Assembly (NCBI RefSeq): GCF_028476545.1
Contig: NW_026731790.1
Coordinates: 797,501 to 861,500 of the forward strand
DNA from: Physella acuta
Lineage: Eukaryota; Mollusca; Gastropoda; Physidae
Direction: 5' to 3'
Length of the DNA: 64,000 nucleotides
In this document: in pieces, positions 10,306 through 20,684 of the stretch
Layout of the letters: the number at the start of each line of letters is the position of its first letter
Position numbering within the stretch: position 1 is the first letter of the stretch
Position numbers and translations under genes: made by a program
Notes under the pieces: generated by a model
Database searches by the model: none
What the model saw: the letters and a program-made list of their open reading frames with translations, nothing else
Told to the model about the DNA's origin: nothing

Positions 10306-11639
10306 ATGAGGGGGTGGAAATCGAAAGTTTGAGGGGGGGGGGGTGCAAATCGAAAGTTTGTCCCCGGGTAAAAATTGGACCCCCCCTGAGACGATCCGGG
10401 CTACGCCACTGGATGCAGAAATTAAATAAACTTTGAAATTTGAAATATTCATTTAAAAATCTCCTTTTTCACAATTTCAAAATCCTTTTACTGTTTCTTT
10501 AAAAATCTAAAAAATTAAATTAACTGTATTTCGTGCAAATGTTTCAGTATGGAATCAATTTTTTTTTTTAAATTAATGGTAGCATCCCTTGAAAACATGA
10601 ACTGATGTAATGGGAAGTAATTTAAAAAAGTGATGGTCGACCTGTTCATTGAACAGGTGTATGTTGAAAACTTTAGCTAGTTAAGGTGGCGTTTAACAAT
10701 AAATAGAACACAATAGATGTGGTGGTAACATACCTCCAACACACATCTGTGGTCGTAACATCCGTGTCGTGGAGAAAACTACAGACCTGTCTTGTTTACA
10801 TTTGGGACTTGGAATCAAATACAGACAATAGGTGATGGTGAAGCTCAAACGGAAACAATATTTCTATTGAAGATTTCACAGTCCACTGTCTCTTATACAA
10901 TGTAGTCACGCATAATTCGCTTGTTTCCTTAATGAACTACGTATGGACTGTTCGAGACAAAAGTAACATTTCCTGGAAAAGGTAGCTGTAGCTGAGATAC
11001 GATGTATGATTCAAACCGAAAAATATATTGTGATTAACTGTTATTGTATAAAACGGTAGTTTAAATAACCAGACAAATACTATACTATACCAATAAATAT
11101 AACTATAATAGATTCGCAATCTGTTTTTTAATAGATCAATAACTTGTTAATTGTTTAAAACGTTGTACATGTTGCTTAAATGGCGCTTTATTTCTAAGTA
11201 TTAATACTTCAAGTAGGCTTTTTGAAGACAAAAACAAACTTTTAAATCTCACAGTGGACAAAGCCTAAAGTAATACATATTTTAGTCGAAACATGTCCCA
11301 TTTTTCACAAACTATTTTCAGTTCTACCCATACACTATTGTGGTTGCATTTGGTATCAAGTTAAACTAAACATGTAAAGTTGTTTTCTTTTTTTTTAATT
11401 GACCTTTTTTAAATTAATTCAAATACAAAATCACTTATTACAATCTTTCCTCTTTAATGTTCTATTTTATTGTGTTTTTACCCACATATACATTCCTGAC
11501 GTTGCTGAGTCTACTCAGCTCTGTTGGATACCTGGCTTACATTGGGGAAATCAAGTCGGCTAGGCATAGTACTGACCACACCATCCCTTAGATGAACTGT
11601 ACTTAATATATAATAAGATTAGTTCTAAAGGATTATTTA

Positions 11640-11880
11640 TTCCGAACGGTCAAGCCACTTGTGGTCAAACACACAGTGTATCCCATTTAATGACCAATGG
11701 TTTTATAAACAAATCATATCACTGGCAGCATATCTACACAAGATGTTGAACTTGTTCTCAAATAAAATGCTATTTGTTTTTTAAGTCTTCGTAAACAGTA
11801 GGGAAATAATGTAAAAATCGCCTTCGAACTTTCCTTTCCTCGCAGTTTTACATTTAGCACGTTTAGTTTCTTTGTGATAT
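11640..11880 (+). repeat. Module K copy 1 (CACTTGTGGTCAAA block)
   Basis: CCACTTGTGGTCAAACACAC, then CAGTGTATCCCATT, GACCAATGGTTTTAT, TCACTGGCAG and AAAAATCGCCTTCGAAC recur in the same order and strand at 43330-43540 and 53390-53600. It lies between an alpha and a beta hairpin module here and at 53.4 kb. Function unknown. The stretch 11111-11639 shows nothing else. Confidence 0.6.
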
Positions 11881-12069
11881 TCAACATGAAGTTGAATGTT
11901 TCAATTTGGTATGGACAAGTAGGCCTACATTGAAAATAGGGAGTAACTAAACATTCTAATATAATAGCAAATGTTTATTGTTTATATTTATAATTATACG
12001 TTCAATACAGAGTGTTGCAAAAAATAAATAGTTTTAAAAATAACATATTAAAGATTATTAATATTAGTG

Positions 12070-12126
12070 TATGGAGCTGAAGAGCCGCATCTTGACATCA
12101 AGAGAGCCGCAGGTTGCCGACCCCTG
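12070..12126 (+). mobile_element. hAT terminus, 3' end only
   Basis: GAGCCGCATCTTGACATCAA, then GAGCCGCAGGTTGCCGACCCCTG, the right end of the 7536 family. The matching left end is not found, so this is a truncated copy. Confidence 0.65.
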
Positions 12127-12439
12127 CAATAGTGTTGCAGTACATTTAAATTAAACTCGCGAAAAATAGTTCAAAATAAAAGAAAAACTACCTAAAATAT
12201 TATAATTTTATCTAAATGTCACACAATTTTCAAAGAAGATACTTGTAAAAAATAATGTATGAAATATCAAAGGTGTTTCTATTTAACTATATTTTTAACA
12301 AACAAAAAATGGTTTAAAAAGACATTTAAAAAATATCATTGTTACTGAAAAACAAATATTTGTTGTGCTTATGGTGTCTATAAATGTGAACCTACATATA
12401 TGTGAATGATATTAATTTTAATAAATTATTTTATAATAA

Positions 12440-13060
12440 GTTTAGATTGTATCCCTTGGGTAAATTGAAAGCTGAAAGGGAAGTAACAAACGCTTGTAAT
12501 TTATGTAAGGCATGTCTCTATTTTAGACACCACATTCAAGTGAAATTGCAAGTTATTATATTTTGTGTTGATTTAAAAGCTTAGAACAGCATTACTACAT
12601 TATGTGGTGATAAAACTCTTATACAACATTATACAGCTTAGGGCTGAGATTTTAGGATAACTTTACAACGTCTGTTTGGAATAAGGCAACGTTTAAGTCA
12701 ACATTTTTAAATTAGCCGTGGAATGAGATGTACAGAGTGTAGCGCACCATATTTAAAGAACATGATGAATCTTTTTAAGCTTTTGGTGTTAAGTGTAGAG
12801 CTAAGAACCATTTTATAACATTGTATGTGAAATAGAGTGTCCTAGGCAGTATTATCACAAAGATTAAATAAGATGGTTAAGACATCTCTATCACATGTAT
12901 ACAGAAGGTGATCAGAGGACTGTATTATCAATTCTTAGTTTGAATAGTGTTTGTAATAAAACAATGTCATATTTTGTGTAAAATGAAGTGTATAGAGCAA
13001 CACAGTATAGACCTGTAAAATTAAGTAATGAAAATAATTGACTAATTCATCATAGTTTAG
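12440..13060 (+). repeat. Beta hairpin module plus block L (paralogue of 51478-51860)
   Basis: The hairpin at 12446-12487 (ATTGTATCCCTTGG with GGGAAGTAAC) is followed by block L: TTATAACATTGTATGTGAAA, AGAGTGTCCTAGGCAG, ATGGTTAAGACATC, GATCAGAGGACTG. Block L recurs at 51478-51860 on the same strand at about 75-80% by eye. No coding frame is supported. Confidence 0.55.
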
Positions 13061-13168
13061 ATCACATGGATTTGCTTTACTATCCCCACACACTCCTTTG
13101 AAGTTTAATTTTGTATGGATAAACTTAATTGACTTATCAAGAAGAGTTAAGTTTACTACACTGATATA

Positions 13169-13382
13169 CAGAGGCGTGGCGAGATCGGGTGTAAGGCACA
13201 TAATGGTGTCACCCCCCAGAGGCTTTTGCCGGGGACAAACTTTCAATTTTCGATTCGCACCACCTAACTCAAATTTTTCTCTATATATTTTGCTATTTTT
13301 TGTTTTTGCCTTGGTGTCACCTCCCTAAATGGTGTCACCCTGTGCGGTCCACACCCCCCCCCCCCCCATCGCTACGCCTCTG
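13169..13382 (+). mobile_element. Miniature hAT-like element, CAGAGGCGTAGC family
   Basis: Termini are CAGAGGCGTGGCGA and TCGCTACGCCTCTG. Flanks CTGATATA and CTAATATA match at 7 of 8 positions. Length 214 bp, no coding sequence. Internal phrases AATGGTGTCACC, GGGGACAAACTTTC and GGTGTCACC are shared with the copies at 23157, 26622 and 39610. Confidence 0.82.
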
Positions 13383-13569
13383 CTAATATATACAATATTT
13401 AGTATAACACATCAAGTTTGTATACTTTTTGTAACAGTACAATTGATTAGCGTTAAATTGGTGATGGTGCTTCATTAATGTTAAAATAATTAAACTGCAG
13501 TTTTGTTAAGCTTTACTACTAATATGACTTACAGGACTATTGAACTCTTTAACTCTAAGTCTAACATTT

Positions 13570-14880
13570 ATCTTTATTGTGTCTGAATTCGTTTAGATTC
13601 AAATATGTATAGTAAATCTGTTCAAGTTCAAGACTAACATTTAGCTTTCTTGTACTAGAATCGATATGGAAAACACATTTTTAGTTTCAAACAATGTTTT
13701 AATTTTGAGTTAAGCTCTTGGTTACTATCTTTGTTAACATGGGATGTTGAGGACGAACGGAGGATTTTATAACATCTAACCTGAAAGTCTCGTGTTCGAA
13801 TCGTAAATCAAGTCGGGTCGGTATTTTGTCCCTGAGTCCACCCAGTTCTTACGAGTACCTGATTCAAGTTAGGGAAAGTTGCTCGTAGAAATAAATATAA
13901 CTATAGAACAACAATAAAATATGTTTAAAGAACCTATTCATATATATATTTATACATATTTATTGTTGAATTAATACTAACTTACAAAGGAACAAAATAA
14001 TTTGAACAATGCTTCACCTACAATCATGGCGGCATATTATATGGTTATAAGAGGAGCATATAACGTTTATCACATTTAACAGTACACAACAATTGTTAAA
14101 TCTTTCACATGTAATATGGTAAACATGTGAGCTGAGTTTTATTTAATGAAATCCCGTCGTCTCTCGCCCTCCAACACTATTCAAACCTTACAGGATGAAA
14201 TAAAATTTAAAAAATAAAATATATAATTTAAGGGAAAATGTATCAGCTGATATCGTCAGATATTTGTCACGACGTGTTCAAGGAAGATCTACTTTTTATT
14301 TCTCGGTTGAAAGCTATTTTATTTTTGTATAACATATGAGTTACGTTTATAATAATGTTTATATCTAAAAGCATTTTCATTGACGTAGAGTGGACTTTTA
14401 TCGCAGATTAATCCGAATAAATCAAACGTCGAATTTCCATAACAGCGATTGTTTATAATTTATATTTAAATATAAATAATTATCAAAAGTATTTCCAAAA
14501 AATGAAAACCCGCAACAACCACGGCAAATCTGAATAATCAAGCGTTTTTAATATGAGCACTTATTATAGCTAATGTGTTGATTTTAAAGCAAAATTGAAA
14601 CAAATACATGACTTTTTTTTTAACATTCAATATTTCAGTTCTAATTCTCAATTATAGTTATTATCTTTTAAGAAAAGAAATAATAGCATTTGCATTTAAA
14701 ATTCAAGTGTTTCACTGAGCATAAACATGTAATTATTATTTATTTTTAAAGGTTGCATCCCATGATAGCTATGATTTGATATAATGGGGAGTAACTCGGA
14801 AAAAATAATGGTTGACATGTTCCAGTGCTCGGGGTGTATGTTAAAGTAGACAACAAAACAACAAAAAACAAAATGTTTGG
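13570..14880 (+). repeat. Composite-family copy A4
   Basis: This copy includes the captured SINE piece at 13775-13885 (AAGTCTCGTGTTCGAATCG), the TATTTATTGTTGAATTAAT stretch and an alpha hairpin module at 14751-14797. The ATG frame is Met-Gly-Ser-Asn-Ser-Glu-Lys-Ile-Met-Val-Asp-Met-Phe-Gln-Cys, with a stop after 22 codons. It resembles 22128 closely over the first 15 codons. Confidence 0.6.
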
Positions 14881-15021
14881 CATGCTTGTTTTCTTCATGG
14901 GATGGTTATGAGAATGTTAATAGATTTGCTTTTGTAATTGAATTTTGTAGTGAGGGATGGTTGACGGTTTGTCTGTAAAGATGGTAAAACTTCAAGTGTC
15001 TGTGTGTGGAATTATGTTGAC

Positions 15022-15501
15022 TCATGGTTCTGTTTTGCTAATTATTCTTAGTCCTTTTAGCAGGGTGTCGTTTTTGAGTGCGGTAGGGACCCATCTGAAT
15101 GTACCGTTGATTTTGTCAGTATGGTATATTGTAAAGTGTAGTGAGTAAGGTCCGTATTGTTTAGTTGTGTTATTCAGTTCTGCCACGTTAAAGCTTTCTG
15201 ACGAGCTTTCTGACGAGAAGAACCATGTGTCTCCTCGTTCGTAGTTCATTAGCAATATTTGGTGTGGGCTGATGTAGTTCATTAGCAATATTTGGTGTGG
15301 GCTGATGTAATTCATTAGCAATATTTGGTGTGGGCTGATGTAGTTCATTAGCAATATTTGGTGTGGGCTGATGTAATTCATTAGCAATATTTGGTGTGAG
15401 CTGATGTAGTTCATTAGCAATATTTGGTGTGAGCTGATAAGTTTTTGGATGATGTGTCCACGCAGATTGACATGACCATTAGTTTGAATTACCACCTGCA
15501 T
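15022..15501 (-). pseudogene. Possible LINE ORF1-like fragment with an in-frame minisatellite
   Basis: A 159-codon minus-strand frame. Residues 26-90 or so are a six-fold 11-residue repeat (S-P-H-Q-I-L-L-M-N-Y-I) made by a 33-bp array. The rest (ERGDTWFFSSES..., SLHFTIYHTDKINGTFRWVP, ALKNDTLLKGL) has the composition of a small RNA-binding (RRM-like) ORF1 of a LINE; that reading is tentative. A Ser/Pro-rich stretch encoded at about 15500-15610 in a neighbouring frame may be its upstream part. No intact ORF2 is adjacent. Confidence 0.3.
15241..15438. repeat. 33-bp minisatellite, six copies
   Basis: Unit GTAGTTCATTAGCAATATTT plus GGTGTGGGCTGAT, six copies with only a few differences. 33 is a multiple of three, so the surrounding minus-strand frame is preserved. 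Confidence 0.93.
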
Positions 15502-15882
15502 GACTCTGCTGGGGTTGGTTGGGTGGAGAAAAGATCTGGGCTTTCATCTTCAGGTAGTTCAATTGAGAGAATTGTTGAGTTTGTGGCATCTGAAAAGGTG
15601 GGGCTCAAGATTTCATTAAGCCACCCGAAACGTAGTCATTGTGGCTCCTCTCCCAGGCTCTCGCCTTAGAGGGAACATCAAAGGACGCAATCTCTTTGTT
15701 GTTGCTGGTAATTTTTTTTAATATGTCATGAAGATATTGGAGTAAATAAAGTTCAATTATGTATGTGGCGGGCGGACAGACCGTGAATCCTTGTGCTCAA
15801 CAGTGAGACAATAGAGTTGAGGCTTGATCAGGCATTTGCTCAACATCCCGGCAATACCAACTTTAGAAATGATCCCTTAAAA

Positions 15883-16776
15883 CAGGGGTCGGCAACCTTT
15901 TAAGACGGAAGAGACACAAGTTACAATTTTCCAAATTTCCCAGTTTTTTAAGATCCACTAAAATGTTTATTTTATTTTTATTTGTTTTTCTTAATAGGAT
16001 TAGGTAAATAAATTGTATATGTTATTTAAAATAAATACCTTTACATATGAAAAAAAATAACGATACATATAAAATTAACACTTGTTTCGCCAGAGTAATA
16101 AACTTTGTAATCAACTAATATAACTATAGAATAGGACTATCGCAATCCACTATATATAGAAGCTGTTTACGGATATCACCGGCTCAGAAGGCGTCTCACA
16201 TTAGCCATATAGGCCTCATCAAACTCCGACTAATTGGTTTGGATATCGGTTTGATTACCGTGTTTCGGCCGCTACTGTCCTTTGGTTCTCACAGGGCTTA
16301 TCTTCCACTCCACTGATGCAGGTTAAATTCGAACCCCACCGTAATAACAAAAATACTACGTCACAAAGGTCAAACTAATGCATACTAACAGGTATAATAA
16401 TGCATTCTGAATAAAATAACACTCTCCATTTAACTTTAACGATATTCGAAAAGGTCGGCACATGGACAGTGGCAAGCATAGTATAGTCACCATGGGGCTA
16501 GTCACAGCACAACTGTTGGGCAGGTGTCAAAGCGTGTACTCTCTACTCCACCTATTCTCTTTGTTCTTTGATGAGTGTTTTCTGTTTAAAGTTGAGTTTC
16601 TTTACGGTATAATATTTGCTACGAGTTTTGATTATGAAACAATATAACTATTAACATTTGTGCAAGAAACTGGAGAGCAGTTTCTTCCAGGTATTTCTTC
16701 GACGGGGGAGGGGGAGGGCGTTGCTGGGGAGCCGCATCTTGGCTTCCCAAGAACCGCATGCGGTTGCCAATCCCTG
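15883..16776 (+). mobile_element. Non-autonomous hAT element, 7536 family
   Basis: Left end CAGGGGTCGGCAACCTTTTA. Right end GGTTGCCAATCCCTG. About 890 bp, colinear with 7536-8446. Flanks CTTAAAA and CTGTACAC do not match well, so the duplication has decayed. A G-rich stretch at 16697-16732 interrupts the right subterminal region. Confidence 0.8.
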
Positions 16777-16788
16777 CTGTACACACAC

Positions 16789-17105
16789 ATTTTTTTTTTT
16801 TTTTTATACTTTTATTTGCAATTAAAACAAGAAGCCTACATCAACATCACATTTTTTTTACATAGTTTCAAATGAAAACGAAATGTTTTGCAAATGTTCA
16901 TAATGAATATTTACATGATGTCATGTATGTGATCATAAAAATAAAAGAATTACGAAGGAAGACAGTAAAAGGGGTGAAGGTCAAATGAAAGTGTCAGAAG
17001 TCTGGGTGATTTATCCTTAATTTCGATTTTTTTTTTTTTTAAATACTTTTATTTGCAATTAAAGCAAGTAGCCTACATCAACATCAAATTTTTTAACATA
17101 ATTTT
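16789..17105. repeat. Duplicated poly-T-headed segment
   Basis: A T-run followed by ACTTTTATTTGCAATTAAA and GCCTACATCAACATCA occurs at 16789-16862 and again at 17023-17100, same strand. A T-run at a repeat head suggests the reversed 3' end of a retroposed (poly-A) sequence, duplicated in tandem. Confidence 0.6.
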
Positions 17106-17359
17106 GAACACTAGATCTAAATGAAAACGAAAAGAGAGTAAAATAGATTGTCAATTATTCAACTTCAACGAAATAATTTGTAACACATTTGAGGTGTTTA
17201 AATTTTTATTAATTTTTGACGAATAAATGGATTTTATAAATAAAACAAAATTCTTTCGCAATTCTGCTGATAAAAATATTTATTTTGTTTGTCATGTTGA
17301 TACAATTATACCATCATATATTATTTAAATGATGTTTATTTTAATACATAGTTTTGTTG

Positions 17360-17915
17360 ATATTTTAAAGTTGTATCCCTTGATTCAATTAACTTTGAAT
17401 AAAGGGAAGTAATAAAAAACATGTCAATTTTGTGAGGGACCTCTATTTTAAATAACACAATTTATATTATCTCTGACTGAAGAATGGGAAGTAACAAACA
17501 CGGTGTGTCTTATTTTTTTCTTATTTCATACATGCAATTTCTAAACGACTGGTGCGTGACATTCATATACTATGTGCGATACTTGGAAATAAAAGCAGCA
17601 TAACCACATCAAGATGGGGGTTTAGTATTTTAAAGCAAATATTTTCAGTGGCAGCATTGGTACTGTCGAATTCACAAATTATGAATTACTAAAAAGTAAG
17701 AAAACAACTAAATAACGGCGTATGATACACCGCGGGTCGGCTCGTATAGAATAAAAGACCTAAGGGCTAACTGTTTACAAACATTTTCTTACTACGCTGC
17801 TATTATTTTAAGATATGAAAGCTTAAATTCCTAGATAATGTATTAAAATAAAACTGGAATAAAATGTTAATATATGTATGTTTAGCAAACATTTATACAT
17901 TTTAATTGCTTACTA
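17360..17915 (+). repeat. Composite-family copy, beta hairpin modules and following block
   Basis: The hairpin at 17369-17413 (AGTTGTATCCCTTGA with AAAGGGAAGTAATA) is followed at 17487 by a second GAATGGGAAGTAACAAACAC, which aligns with 461-480. Downstream GCAATTTCTAAACGACTGG, CTAAGGGCTAACTGTTTAC and CCTAGATAATGTATT match 510-735. Between them, 17630-17745 is an insertion whose sequence (CAGTGGCAGCATTGGTACTG) also occurs at 27999-28060. Confidence 0.55.
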
Positions 17916-18042
17916 TATTAATTGAAGATCTAACACAAGAAACGTATAAAACGATTCATAGCTTACAAGTAAAAAAAATTCTTTAACTGTGGAACTTAAT
18001 TAAATTAAAAAAAAATGAGATGGCCTGCGAAATGCTGATGCA

Positions 18043-18411
18043 ATGGAAACTTTTAACAAAACAATTGCTCAAAGCGAAACCAATAATGAAAAGCTTAAAA
18101 GCTTAACTAAAGAATATTCAAACATGGCTGCAAAATTAAAACAAGTTGTAAACAGAATCACAGTTGCTGTACATGATTCACTGCTTATACAAGCCTCCTT
18201 AAAAGTGAGGATGGCAGCTCACTAATTATTGTATGTCCAGTCGTTGGCCATAACAGGTCATTACGACCCAAATACAAGCATCTTCACTGCACCAGTTGAT
18301 GACCTCTACCTTGTCAGTTTTGTTTTATACCAGGCCGTAACTCAGGTCATTACGACCCAAATACAAGCATCTTGTCAGTTTTGTATTATTATCGGTCAGT
18401 ACATTCAATAA
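18043..18411 (+). pseudogene. C1q-domain protein remnant
   Basis: The first 60 codons are Lys/Asn-rich and coiled-coil-like (KSLTKEYSNMAAKLKQVVNR). A single in-frame TAA follows (18223-18225). The same frame then gives LAITGHYDPNTSIFTAPVDD and LYLVSFVLYQ, the characteristic start of a C1q domain (G-x-Y-D-P-x-T-x-I-F-T-A-P-x-D-x-L-Y). The core then breaks off: AGGTCATTACGACCCAAATA is repeated 86 bp downstream, so a partial tandem duplication replaces the rest of the domain. Secreted C1q proteins are lectin-like and numerous in molluscs. This one is broken. Confidence 0.7.
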
Positions 18412-18429
18412 AGGAAATGATACTGTCAT

Positions 18430-19061
18430 ACGCTACATTTCACTTAATTACGTTACTGTCCTGGTTTTAATTGAGGAGTAGTAATAGAAAGTCATAGTTA
18501 GTCATTTGTTGGATAGTAGAGTTAGAATTCTGAATACAATGTTGATGCAGAAATTAAATACATTGGAAAATATGTCTAGTGTGTTGTATATTTTATTTCC
18601 CACTGGAAAACTGTATTTAAGTGTTAGAATTTTAAACCATTCACAACAAATAGACAGTATGAAACCAGCAACAAAAATGTGTCATCGTTTGTTGTCTAGT
18701 CAAGTACCAGACCAAGATGTTACAGAAACGTTCCAACTGTTATCAGACTCTATGCCAACAACGACGTGGTGCTAACATACTTCCAACACACATCCGAGGT
18801 CGTCACATCCGTGTCATGGAGAAAAACTACAGACCTGTCTTGTTTACATTTGGGACTTGGAATCAAAATTAATACAGACAATTGGTGATGGTGTAGCTTC
18901 CATGGACGGCATCACAGTTTACTTTCTTTAGTACAATACAGTCACCCAACAATGTGACGTTTACAAGGTCTGCATACGGAATGAACAGCATAATGCAGAA
19001 GTCGGGTTTCTGCAGGGGTTGTTGCCCCTGTAAATATTGTCGGTAAATGGGAAATAATTAA
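18430..19061 (+). repeat. Composite-family copy A5 with gamma hairpin
   Basis: TAGTAATAGAAAGTCATAGT and GAATACAATGTTGATGCAG are the tail of the promoter-like block. Then come the 3' block (GTGCTAACATACTTCCAACA) and a hairpin-like module at 19018-19061 (GGGGTTGTTGCCCCTG, AATGGGAAATAATT) preceded by TTTCTGCAG. The 89-codon frame at 18506-18775 covers this repeat and is not supported as a gene. Confidence 0.5.
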
Positions 19062-19634
19062 GAATAAAAGATACTCCAAATGTTATAAAAGTTTCGATTG
19101 GACATAAAAAAATTGACTGGTCAATTTAATTTTTATAAAGGTGAAACATTGTTGCAGTTAATGAAGTAGATAGTTAGGATTTTGCATTAGCTCATGTACG
19201 TCAATTACCCCCCTGTCAATTACCCTCCCCCCGGACACTACCCCCCCCCCCCGGCCCAAAAAAATAGCAGTAAGACATTACCCCACCTCCCCACGGTTAA
19301 CTTAAGATCATTATATGTATAGGAAGAAAAAATGTAAATCTTAAAGGTGGTGCCGCAGTTTATATAGTATTTTTATGTCCAGTCGATTTTAACTTTTGAA
19401 GTAGTCTATATATAATTCTAATTTTGGAAGGCACCACTTGTGTGACAGTCGAATGAAATGTGTTCCACCCTAAATGTGTTGCCGCTGCTCATGGGGCTTG
19501 CGTTTGATGTCCGTCGGTTTGTCTTTTGACGTTGTCTTTTGAGTTGACCGTCGTGCCACCCACGGTGTCGCGTCAAACAAAAGGCGGCTTCTCTTTTGTT
19601 GTCTACTTCATAGTCTGTCATTACCGCGGTGTCG

Positions 19635-19637
<3 letters not shown>

Positions 19638-19720
<83 letters not shown>
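19638..19720. repeat. (TA)n array in the MULE
   Basis: Pure TA run upstream of the FLYWCH fragment. Confidence 0.95.
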
Positions 19721-19722
<2 letters not shown>

Positions 19723-19836
19723 TATTTGGGTAGACTCGTTAGACGCATTAGTTTATAGATGCAAGTCATCTGAAATATACGATTTGTCTATGATTCAAAA
19801 TAAGAGAAACTAAATTTTGTGTTATTCGTATTTAGT

Positions 19837-20001
19837 ATGGATAAAGTTCTTAGTATTCGTGGAATTCAAAAAGTGATGCACAATGGATATGTTTATGTTA
19901 CAAAAAAAAAAATAACAGGAGGTGCAGTTAGTTATGAATGTGAAAAGCGTCGAGGAAATGGAACAAAAATGTCTGAATGCAAAGCAAAGATAAACAATTA
20001 A
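19837..20001 (+). pseudogene. FLYWCH zinc-finger fragment of MULE transposase
   Basis: From ATG at 19837 the frame reads MDKVLSIRGIQKVMHNGYVY and then V-S-Y-E-C-E-K-R-R, K-M-S-E-C-K-A-K. Gly-Tyr-Val-Tyr, the first Cys in E-C-E-K-R-R and the second in C-K-A-K fit the FLYWCH pattern (C2H2-type zinc module found in Mutator-like transposases). It stops at TAA shortly after. The continuing transposase fragment is in another frame 10 bp downstream. Confidence 0.7.
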
Positions 20002-20011
20002 TTGTTTTGAG

Positions 20012-20332
20012 GATAATTACATTGGAAGAGTAAGACGTCGTGGCCGAGCTGTTCCCCTTTATGAGCCTCACATACACCACAGGGTGGAAAATGAGTTACC
20101 TCGCACCAACAACAGCGTCGAGGGTTGGCAAGCTGCAGTTGCTGCTGACCATCCAAAAATCTGGAGCTTCATCAATATTCTCAAACGCAAGCAAGGTTTT
20201 CACAAAGTGGTCAACGGTCAGCGGCTGGGCGGACATCCAGTAGAACCACCAAGAACAAAATGTGGTAACATCAATTCTCGTATTTTAACATCGTTAAGGA
20301 CTATGCCAACAGAAATTACATGGACTATTTAA
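20012..20332 (+). pseudogene. MULE transposase C-terminal fragment
   Basis: The frame reads D-N-Y-I-G-R-V-R-R-R-G-R, then ENELPRTNNSVEGWQAAVAA, D-H-P-K-I-W-S-F-I-N-I-L-K. The signature L-P-R-T-N-N-x-V-E-G-W followed by H-P-x-I-W is typical of the C-terminal part of FLYWCH-bearing MULE transposases. It directly follows the FLYWCH fragment, so several hundred codons including the DDE core are deleted. Confidence 0.75.
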
Positions 20333-20606
20333 CAGGGATAGCTTACAATATTCAAATTTAAATGTCTGTAAGTTTTCCTCCATTTTCTAATTCAGAAATA
20401 TACTATTTTATGTTGTCAGTTGTTTTTTTTTTTTTGTTTTTTACATTTTATTCATGTAAGTTTATTTAGATTTTGTTTTAGCCTATATATTTTAGAATAT
20501 TTGTAAGTTTTCCTTTTGTTTGTTTTTTATTTCATAAAATAAAAATTCAAAAATGATTTATGTTGCTTTTTAAAAACTTGATTCATGTTTTTACATTTAG
20601 ATTTTG

Positions 20607-20610
<4 letters not shown>

Positions 20611-20681
<71 letters not shown>
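20611..20681. repeat. (TA)n array before the right MULE end
   Basis: Pure TA run, followed by GTTTGGGGGGGGGTAATTAC. Confidence 0.95.

Positions 20682-20684
<3 letters not shown>

Larger units (their letters stand above)
9447..10411 (+). mobile_element. hAT-like element, CAGTGGCGTAGC family, with exact 8-bp target duplication
   Basis: Ends are CAGTGGCGTAGGCAGG and GGGCTACGCCACTG. Both flanks read GATGCAGA (9439-9446 and 10412-10419). Uninterrupted relatives of the target (GATGCAGAAATTAAATA at 18543, ATGCAGACATTAAATAAAC at 60018) give empty sites. The 965 bp hold two (TA)n arrays, a 12-bp array and non-coding filler. Eight-bp duplication and CAG...CTG ends suggest hAT (inference). Confidence 0.87.
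9130..11110 (+). repeat. Composite-family copy A3 (promoter-like block, hairpin, 3' block)
   Basis: This copy carries the promoter-like block (9195-9300), the tail GAATTTTGAATAGATTGTTG, an alpha hairpin at 10578-10623 and the 3' block at 10700-10990 in that order on one strand. A hAT-like element (9447-10411) has split it. The 3' block reads VVTYLQHTSVVVTSVSW and W-R-K-L-Q-T-C-L-V-Y-I-W-D-L-E-S-N-T-D over a clean stretch, the least interrupted example of the frame. The frame of the hairpin ATG ends after seven codons. Confidence 0.6.
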
